This document shows positions 7,479-12,723 of a stretch of DNA of 14,339 nt, piece by piece; positions within the stretch are counted from its first letter, which is position 1, and each line of letters opens with the position of its first letter. The position numbers were made by a program, and so were the translations under genes. The DNA lies in the NCBI GenBank assembly GCA_002284615.2, contig MU070044.1, forward strand, positions 139,334-153,672. Direction: 5' to 3'. The notes below the pieces were generated by a model that did no database searches, had not been told where the DNA came from, and saw only the letters and a program-made list of their open reading frames with translations. The DNA comes from Dunaliella salina. Its lineage: Eukaryota; Chlorophyta; Chlorophyceae; Chlamydomonadales; Dunaliellaceae.

Positions 7479-7844
7479 CCTCACCAGAAGGCCCTCAGAA
7501 CCTACACTGTAGACACAGCTAGCCTATGAGAGAGCCAGAAATAGAGCTGATGAGGATCTGGGGGTTTGTCCACCATGCTCCTAGGCGCCCGGACACTCCT
7601 TCTCCTGCTGTCCTCTGCTGCACGCCCAGCAAAACCCCCACAGAAGCCGCTTGAAAATGAAGAGCATGTCTGGTGTCAATGATGGATGTCATTTTTTGGA
7701 TGGGATGACAAGCTGTTTTGCTAGTGATTCAGCTTTTTACTTGGTAAGACCCAGATTCACAAGAGGTTTGATTGTGTTCATTGTACATGGTACAGGTATC
7801 ATGCCAATGCGGCAATATGATATTTCATTATAAGTGTTGATCTC

Positions 7845-8270
7845 ATGAAGGTACATCTTCACCCTGACACATCTGAGGTTATTGTGCCCGAACAAATGTC
7901 GGAGGTAACCACCTCTGAATGCGCCTGTATTTACAACACCAATGGAAAGTGCGCTGGTATGCTCACTCTAAACAGATTCAACATCCTGCTCAAAGCTTAT
8001 GAAGCAGCCAAAAGGGCAGGCATCCATGCCACTATTCAACCATCTGTCCAGGATTCAGCAACTGAAATTGTGGGACTCCTCTTTCTGTCAAAAGGCTCAA
8101 CAAAAAGACCTTTCAGCCAAGAGCAAAAAACTCCACACTTTTAACACGCTGATCACACCTCCCCACATCCGATTAGCATAAATGGTGCATTGTCTCAACA
8201 GAGAGATTTTCCAACCCCCTTGAACTTGACGAGGCATACAACACCCATTTCAACACAAACTACCAAACCA
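7845..8270 (+). pseudogene. LINE ORF, N-terminal conserved region, frameshifted
   Basis: Open segment beginning near HLHPDTSEVIVPEQ, followed by CIYNTNGKCAGMLTLNRFNI, LLKAYEAAKRAGIHATIQPS and ATEIVGLLFLSKGS. After a frameshift come NTLITPPHIRLA and, past a TAA at about 8180, a stretch reading ALSQQRDFPTPLN. The last block plus the FGA block downstream is a pattern that I associate with large ORFs of algal retroelements, from memory only. At least two frameshifts separate it from the next domain. Function unknown; its place directly before the methyltransferase-like segment suggests one original polypeptide. Confidence 0.5.
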
Positions 8271-8271
8271 G

Positions 8272-8810
8272 GTATTTGGGGCGCATTCAGACGCCCTCTC
8301 TGTGCGCTACACTGGCTTCTCCTTCTGCCATCCCCCACACGATGATGAAATGATGTTTAAACTCCTTCGCCACGCAATGCACTTCTCCCTCCAAACCACA
8401 GGTCCAGTTGCTACCTTCATGCTCCTGCCCTACTGGAGAGGCTTCAGCTGTAACGCTTATATGAGGCGGCTTAAGTAATACCCACACCTTGCACAAATGC
8501 TTGCCAAATTCCCTGCCAGAAACATCCAATTCCAGGCACCACAGCACTGATTTGATACCATACCCGATCCCACCCCACCTTCCTATCCTATGCAACTTAT
8601 TGTTGTGTGGAATTCTAATGCTAGAGTAATGCTAGATAGCGCAAACAAAGATTGGTTTCAACTCCTCAAGCAAGATGTTACGGCTAACTTGCTACCCCTG
8701 GATCTTCCGAACCCAACGCCACTGCGCACCCACCAACACCTAGCATCAAATACTTGGGAACAGAAATTTCAATCACTTCCCCCTGACATTCATACTTGCT
8801 CACACAAGTG
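8272..8810 (+). pseudogene. LINE ORF, methyltransferase-like (PCIF1-type?) segment
   Basis: One frame with two stops (TAA 8476-8478, TGA 8548-8550). It reads VFGAHSDALSVRYTGFSF, then CHPPHDDEMMFKLLRHAM, then VATFMLLPYWRG, and, past the stops, PMQLIVVWNSNA. The spacing of FGA-x2-DA, an xPPx tetrad, a helix starting with MM and a hydrophobic strand ending LPxW is like the core of the PCIF1-type N6-adenine methyltransferase fold, where the tetrad is NPPF. Here it is HPPH, so the catalytic Asn and aromatic residue are both missing. The similarity is by eye and the assignment is an inference. A frameshift near 8810 joins it to the RNase H frame. Confidence 0.4.
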
Positions 8811-9404
8811 CCCTCAGGCAAGGGCAGCCGTCATCCCTGCCAGCTACAAAAAATGTTCACACCCGAAATTAAGGACTGGAGGGAAATCATCTACACTCAG
8901 TCCGACGACATTGTGATTAGACACAAAGATGACGACTCCCCACCACTTTCTGGTTCAGGTGTTTACAAACTGGGAAGGGACACTACTCCGCTCTCCCAAC
9001 ACTTGCAACTGCACATTAAACCCAAGGGCCATGGGCCCACCGGTACCATCACCAGGGCAGAACTTGTGGATATCCTTGTGGCACTCCAACACGAGCAAAC
9101 TGAGATTGCCACTGATAGTGCATCCTGCCTCTACCAGATTCCTCAACAAACCCTGAATCTGATGCACATGAGGTATCACCTACATGCAGAGCTCATTTAT
9201 GCAATATCAACCATATTATAACACTCCACTCACCCTATCAATTTTCATAAAGTCAAAGCCCACTCTGGCATCATGAAATATGAGGGGGCTGACGCTTGCG
9301 CTCGCACCACAGCCCTCTCAGGCACCAGAGACGTTGCATTTCCAGATGCCAGGGACCCTTTCCACAATTTTTATTTGCTTTCATTGAAGACCACTTCCAC
9401 ATGA
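8811..9404 (+). pseudogene. LINE RNase H domain, one nonsense codon, first Asp altered
   Basis: RNase H, removing RNA from the cDNA hybrid. In order: DWREIIYTQSDD (the first catalytic motif, normally YTDGS, here YTQSD), SGSGVYKLG, HIKPKGHGPTGTITRAEL with the catalytic Glu in RAEL, EIATDSASCLYQI with the second Asp in TDS, LHAELIYAISTIL, then a TAA at 9219-9221. Reading on in the same frame gives NFHKVKAHSGIMKYEGADACAR, the KVKAHxGIxxNExAD motif with the last Asp. A TGA at 9402-9404 ends the stretch just after DPFHNFYLLSLKTT. Only two stops in a frame that continues to 10421 imply moderate age. The three later acidic residues are kept, while the first is lost. Confidence 0.85.
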
Positions 9405-10421
9405 TGTGATGGCATGCACCGCTCCCATGCTTTCCTGATACACTGCCTCACCAATTTGAACGACAAACTAGAAGCACACATGCAAGAGAAACACAAGCTT
9501 GGTTTTGCTATTACCTCTGGCTACCACTGCCAGAGGTGGTACCATCAACCACCATTGCAAACACTGAATCTCGCAATCCAATCTCTTAAGTTGCTAACAA
9601 GGAGCTTAGTAACTTGCTGCTTTGAATTCCTTCTGGAAAAATCCAGAGATTACACTTACACAGCAAATGAATATAATGAAGTATCGTACAGATACACTGT
9701 ACTACCAGAGTCATGCCTTCAAATCCAACTTCCCCAGTTCTGGAAGATGCCCACTACTAGTGGGCACATAGTATGTGATGCTATGGACCACATTCACCAC
9801 ATACTCCTCAGGTGTGCAACCTCAACAATGAGCGGGATGCACACCAACAGACACCATGCAGCCCCAAGTCTTTGTGCAAAAGCCCTCAGTAAAAGCCAGT
9901 ATGGCTCATCCCTTATTGGTATGGATGGCTGCAGTAACGAGAGACTCCTGGATCAGGGCATACAAGTCCCTCAAAACATATCAAGAGCTGTTCCAGACTG
10001 GGTTTTCCCTGATGGTACTGACTCCCCTGCCCGGCACCAAACCCGCCCTGATGCTATCTTTGTGCGTCCTATTCCAGGCAAACAAACTCACCTTCATCCT
10101 TCCAAGATCCCTCTTCAAGACAAGGACATCCATTTTGTAGAACTCAAATTCTGTCCCAACACAAACCCCTTCATCACTCTAGAACTTGCAGTAACCCAAC
10201 ATCCTCACACCATGACTAGGCTTAAAACCCGCAGCTCAAGAAATCCAAACAGGATTAACAAAGTGAATTTGCACGTCACCTTAATTGGTGTTGCTGGCAT
10301 AATTTACAATGATTATACAATCTCACCTCTTATGAATCTTGCCTTACAAAACAAAAAACAAAATCGACCAAAACTTTTTGTTGCACACACACACACACAC
10401 ACCAAATGCAACCAAACTTAG
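9405..10421 (+). pseudogene. LINE C-terminal region: zinc-finger-like motif and PD-ExK (restriction-like) endonuclease
   Basis: Continues the RNase H frame after the TGA at 9402. A candidate zinc finger reads HIVCDAMDHIHHILLRC (about 9768-9815), with one expected Cys missing. HTNRHHAA and SLCAKALSKSQYG follow. Then comes the nuclease signature: RPD at 10044-10052, a 25-30 residue spacer, and DIHFVELKFCPNT with ELK at 10140-10148. RPD...ExK fits the PD-(D/E)xK fold that nicks target DNA in RLE-type LINEs. Next is SSRNPNRINKVNLHVTLIG followed by VAGIIYNDYTISPL, found again in the copies at 3532-4154 and 11155-11238. The frame ends at TAG 10419-10421 because the (CA)9 tract at 10384 shifted it; the true tail continues in the next frame. 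Confidence 0.75.
10384..10402 (+). repeat. (CA)9 microsatellite inside the LINE ORF
   Basis: Nine CA units. Other copies have no such run here (gctagcatccaag at 11590, for example). The frame upstream (ends in HTHTHT) and the conserved tail downstream (ATKLRDHAIQ) are in different frames, so the tract is the likely cause of the frameshift. Confidence 0.85.
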
Positions 10422-10583
10422 GGACCATGCCATTCAAAGATAAAGCACTATCATTAACACAAGACGCGCACTTAGTTTTCAGGGGCTTCTGGGAGGGGAT
10501 TTGCTGGGCGCGCAGCGGCGGAGGACGTGACAAGGAGAGTCCGGGCGTCCAGAGGCATGGCGAGCAAACCCCCAGATCCCCAT
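10408..10583 (+). pseudogene. LINE ORF tail in shifted frame
   Basis: In the frame starting at 10408: ATKLRDHAIQR, a TAA (codon after R), then STIINTRRALSFQG. The copy at 11510-11918 gives SKLRDHAIQRLSTIINTRHA in one open run, then GRGFAGHAAASEDGRRR and GMASNPADPH followed by TAG, so this is the conserved C-terminus. Basic, helix-like (KL-x2-HAI-x5-II-x-TR). The diverged copy at 3532-4154 keeps a similar block, AKELHYHALKSL. Function unknown; perhaps RNA or DNA binding. Confidence 0.65.
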
Positions 10584-10590
10584 TAGATCT

Positions 10591-11004
10591 TTTTTTTTGG
10601 TTACATGTGCCCAAGGACATGGCGATGTCCCTAGAGGGCCTCTGCTAGAGGAAGAGAAAGCTCCTAAACAAAGAGAGAGAGCGGCAGGCGCAAGTCCAAA
10701 GAGAGAGAGAGAAGGAGGGACGCGCACTAGACATGCACGCACCTACACACCAAGGCAGGAAAAAGCAGAGACACAGACCACTGCCCTAAGACGCGAGCCT
10801 CAAGACCAAGCTCGAGTTCTGGTCAGAAGCAATGAAAGGATGGTCCTGGCGGAGAGCGTTGGCCAAGGGGACTGCTCCCCTTGTCAAGCTATAAAATCTT
10901 TCAAACCCTCAAACAGGAAGACTCGGGCTTGCTCCTTAAGGTCTTGTGAGGGGTCATACCGAAACTTCCGCACTGAGTTCAAAGAGCACAGGCAAACCAC
11001 CAAA
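10591..11004 (-). mobile_element. Poly(A)-tailed retrocopy, 414 bp, with 10-bp target duplication
   Basis: Flanked by perfect 10-bp direct repeats cattagatct (10581-10590 and 11005-11014). The uninterrupted LINE copy at 11510-11918 reads ccccattag then tctctcctaggctag, the empty site. The left edge is a run of T, so on the minus strand the element ends CATGTAACC followed by A8-A9. TGTAA (minus, 10601-10605) just before the A run is the green-algal poly(A) signal. The 5' part on the minus strand contains a short open stretch with VRKFRYDPSQDLKEQARVFL and FEGLKDFIA before a stop, then about 290 nt of CT-rich sequence without a long ORF, like a 3' UTR. Most likely a processed, 5'-truncated copy of a polyadenylated transcript; the parent gene is not recognised. 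Confidence 0.85.
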
Positions 11005-11076
11005 CATTAGATCTGATTCTGGCTCTCTCCTAGGCTAGCTGTGTCTAGTGTAGGTTCTGAGGGCGTTCTGGTGAGG

Positions 11077-11098
11077 CCTCTAGCTCTCCAGCGAGAGG
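11077..11098 (+). promoter_or_regulatory. LINE 3' stem-loop SL1
   Basis: CCTCT-a-GCT-ctcc-AGC-g-AGAGG: eight pairs with one A-G mismatch and a 4-nt loop. Confidence 0.65.
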
Positions 11099-11113
11099 AT
11101 CTTCCCTTAATGC

Positions 11114-11133
11114 ACGCGGCCTCTGGCTTGCGT
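11114..11133 (+). promoter_or_regulatory. LINE 3' stem-loop SL2
   Basis: ACGC-GGCC-tct-GGC(t)T-GCGT: outer ACGC/GCGT, then G-U, G-C, C-G and C-G around one bulged U. The bulge is A in the 4444-4565 copy. Confidence 0.65.
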
Positions 11134-11154
11134 AGACTGTTCTTTTCCTTTTTT

Positions 11155-11238
11155 GCATCCATTGTATGTAATGCCAGCCACACCAAATCAGATAATCTGC
11201 AGAGCTTTGTTAATCCTGTTCGGGTTTCTTGAGCTCCA
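11155..11238 (-). mobile_element. Inverse LINE coding fragment adjoining the long copy's tail
   Basis: The minus strand reads agctcaagaaacccgaacag, then gattaacaaag, and after a diverged stretch ggtgtggctggcattacata. It matches agctcaagaaatccaaacag, gattaacaaag and ggtgttgctggcataattta at 10230-10310. Translation keeps SSRNPNRINK and GVAGITYN with a stop between. It lies directly beyond the pyrimidine tail of the long copy, in opposite orientation, so the long copy may have landed in an older LINE. Too short to date. Confidence 0.72.
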
Positions 11239-11299
11239 AAGTAGGTACAACTGTGTAACCCAGTCTCTCTCCTTTCCTTAGGTCTTCCCTTTTTTCTCC

Positions 11300-11340
11300 C
11301 GAGAAAAGTGAATATTACTAAGGAATATTCATTTTTCTCG
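11300..11340. repeat. 17-bp-arm hairpin
   Basis: Left arm cgagaaaagtgaatatt (11300-11316) and right arm aatattcatttttctcg (11324-11340) pair at 16 of 17 positions, the exception being a G-U wobble on this strand. The loop is actaagg. No coding context; it lies between two LINE fragments. Confidence 0.85.
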
Positions 11341-11404
11341 CCGCTGTGTTCAGTAACACTGAATGCCTTGAATTCTGGAGAGCTGCTAGTCAGGTCTACA
11401 GTCA

Positions 11405-11471
11405 AAAGGCGAAATCACAAACTTAATCCAGATACTAATGTGGAAAAAGAACGTGATTTCCAGCATAGCAT
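11405..11471 (+). repeat. Diverged copy of the 77-bp repeat unit
   Basis: acaaacttaatccagatact ... gtgatttccagcatagca matches gcaaacacttaatccagatactgacaagagtgtgatctccagcatagca at 12046-12097, about 640 bp away. The LINE copy 11510-11918 lies between the two, so it may have entered an already repeated locus. Confidence 0.65.
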
Positions 11472-11836
11472 TTGAGGCAACATATGTTTTGCATCCTGTG
11501 GAAATACCTGTTTTCTTCAGTTTTGGTTCACAGTCTGTTTCATTTCACCTCTTGATAATCTGGGTCTAACCAAACAGAACACGCCAAATCGCTAGCATCC
11601 AAGCTCAGGGACCACGCCATCCAAAGATTATCCACCATCATTAACACCAGGCATGCACTTTGCTTTCAGAGGGCATCTGGGAGGGGGTTTGCTGGGCACG
11701 CAGCGGCGTCTGAGGATGGAAGAAGGAGAGTCCAAGCGCTCAGGGGCATGGCTAGCAATCCTGCGGATCCCCATTAGTTGTGTCTCTTGCTCTCTCCTAG
11801 GCTAGTTTGGTCTAGGTGGAGGGCCTCCTGGTGAGG

Positions 11837-11856
11837 CCTCCAACTTTCGTTAGGGG
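11837..11856 (+). promoter_or_regulatory. LINE 3' stem-loop SL1
   Basis: CCTCCAAC-tttc-GTTAGGGG: seven of eight positions pair (one G-U, one C-A mismatch). Confidence 0.55.
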
Positions 11857-11871
11857 TTCTTCCCTTAATGC

Positions 11872-11891
11872 ACGCGGCCTTTCGCTTGCGT
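11872..11891 (+). promoter_or_regulatory. LINE 3' stem-loop SL2
   Basis: ACGC-GGC-ctttc-GC(t)T-GCGT: outer stem as in the other copies, inner stem one pair shorter. The T-rich tail follows. Confidence 0.55.
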
Positions 11892-11923
11892 AGACTTTTC
11901 TTTTTATTTTTTCCGTTCTCAGT

Positions 11924-11943
11924 GTGCTGGATAGTACCAGCAC
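11924..11943. repeat. Small perfect hairpin
   Basis: gtgctgg-atagta-ccagcac: 7-bp arms, 6-nt loop, immediately after the tail of the LINE copy. Possibly chance or part of the target. Confidence 0.5.
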
Positions 11944-12004
11944 CAGGCCTATCAGCCCAACAGTGCGGCTGCCAGTTTTCTCCTTAAATCTGTTAACCTG
12001 CAAG

Positions 12005-12140
12005 TCCAGCATAGCAGTGAGAATGTTGGAACTGCGGAATGGATGCAAACACTTAATCCAGATACTGACAAGAGTGTGATCTCCAGCATAGCAGTGAGAA
12101 TGCTGGGAGTTGCGCTTCAACGGAATGAACGTCTGCAAAC
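12005..12140 (+). repeat. Tandem duplication, 77-bp period
   Basis: tccagcatagcagtgagaat begins at 12005 and again at 12082. Between them lies gcaaacacttaatccagatactg, and the second unit ends with a related gcaaacac. Units diverge after about 25 bases, so this is an old duplication. Confidence 0.75.
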
Positions 12141-12584
12141 ACACAGGACAGAGGAATCAACATAGAATGGAATACACTAATTGACAGCCGACAGTTTTTA
12201 GTCACCCTCAGCATGGTCCAGATATTCTACGACACTAATTTGAACAGGCAAGACCACTTTCCAAACAGCAACACAAGGTAAAAAAAGAAAGCGACGGACG
12301 CGTGCTCATGAACAATGGATAGCAAAAAAAAGCAGACAAAACCTCATAAGGGCATAAGGAAACACGGTGATTAAAACATCTGTACAAATATCAAGTGCGT
12401 ACGCAAGAACAAAATGCAACACGTGGCATTGCACATGCCAAAAAAACCGCAAGTGCAGCAACTAAATACTCGTTGCGCTAACGGACATGTACATGTTTAC
12501 ATACATCATGCAAGTCATTTGCACGACCACACGCACAGCCTTGGCCGATACACATGAAAAGGCCTTCAAAACGACTGGAAAAGC
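12141..12584. other. Intergenic, no gene seen
   Basis: AC-rich, A-rich sequence with short A runs (for example 12326-12332). No ORF with recognisable content, repeat or RNA gene was found between the 77-bp repeats and the poly(A) region of the minus-strand gene. Confidence 0.5.
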
Positions 12585-12589
12585 TTACA
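12585..12589 (-). terminator. Candidate poly(A) signal TGTAA
   Basis: Minus-strand TGTAA about 135 bases downstream of the hydrolase stop codon. TGTAA is the usual poly(A) signal of green algae; the placement gives a normal 3' UTR length. A second candidate lies near 12496. Confidence 0.45.
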
Positions 12590-12723
12590 TGACCTCATAA
12601 CAAAATCCACATTAATGTTTGGCATCAAAGGATGACAAAAACAGCAGCGCTGCAATGAAATTGTTGTGATTGCAAAGCAAGAAGTACAGACCAAATCTAC
12701 ACATTATAGTCAGTACAAGCAAT

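Larger units (their letters stand above)
7403..7808 (-). mobile_element. 5'-truncated LINE copy, minus strand, head-to-head with the long copy
   Basis: The reverse complement aligns along its whole length with the 3' part of the long copy: a degenerate coding end (acctcttgtgaatctgggtctta and following), the block tttgctgggcgtgcagc, cccccagatcctcatcagc where other copies have their stop codon, then tctggctctctcataggctagctgtgtct, gaggcc, and ccccttaatgcacgcggcc with a pyrimidine-rich tail ending near 7403. The coding part has several stops. Its 5' edge (about 7808) lies against the 5' edge of the long plus-strand copy, giving an inverted pair. No target duplication could be assigned. Confidence 0.82.
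7809..11150 (+). mobile_element. Long LINE copy (Dualen/RandI-like), 5' truncated
   Basis: The best-preserved member of the family. Order of parts: N-terminal region (7845-8270), methyltransferase-like segment (8272-8810), RNase H (about 8870-9404), zinc-finger-like motif (about 9774-9815), PD-ExK nuclease (10044-10148), conserved C-terminal tail, stop codon within cattag, a 3' UTR with two stem-loops, and a pyrimidine-rich tail. A (CA)9 tract and a 414-bp retrocopy interrupt it. RNase H followed by a C-terminal restriction-like nuclease is characteristic of Dualen/RandI LINEs of green algae; I infer the clade, I have not tested it. No RT domain is recognisable in the copy, so RT either lies upstream of the truncation or is absent from this element. 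The 3' end abuts another LINE fragment in inverse orientation. Confidence 0.78.
11005..11150 (+). other. LINE 3' UTR and tail of the long copy
   Basis: Starts at the second copy of the target duplication and contains tctggctctctcctaggctagctg, aggttctgaggg, gaggcctct, then SL1 (11077-11098), cttcccttaatgcac, SL2 (11114-11133) and a pyrimidine-rich tail (gttcttttccttttttg). The same order occurs at 11765-11915, at 7403-7540 on the minus strand and, for the last 120 bases, at 4444-4565. Confidence 0.8.
11510..11918 (+). mobile_element. 5'-truncated LINE copy with intact C-terminal tail
   Basis: Starts in the degenerate coding block (acctcttgataatctgggtct, two stops), then gives the conserved C-terminus in one frame: SKLRDHAIQRLSTIINTRHA, GRGFAGHAAASEDGRRR, GMASNPADPH, stop TAG at the end of ccccattag. 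The 3' UTR continues without interruption to SL1, cttcccttaatgcacgcggcc, SL2 and the tail tagacttttctttttatttttt. It serves as the empty-site reference for the retrocopy in the long copy. The 5' edge is uncertain by some tens of bases and no target duplication was found. Confidence 0.8.

Noticed and set aside
7845..8144. Independent small host gene
   Set aside because: Located between LINE segments, with frameshift continuation into blocks that lead to the methyltransferase-like region; better explained as part of the LINE ORF.
10597..11010. 137-residue plus-strand open frame spanning the whole retrocopy
   Set aside because: It is antisense to the poly(A) tail, low in complexity (Arg, Gln, Glu, Thr), and matches no domain; an open frame by base composition.
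3541..11891. Recurring cttaatgcacgcggcc...gcgtag blocks as a SINE or MITE family
   Set aside because: Longer copies show the block is the 3' end of LINE coding units with variable 5' truncation; no common short 5' end or terminal inverted repeats.
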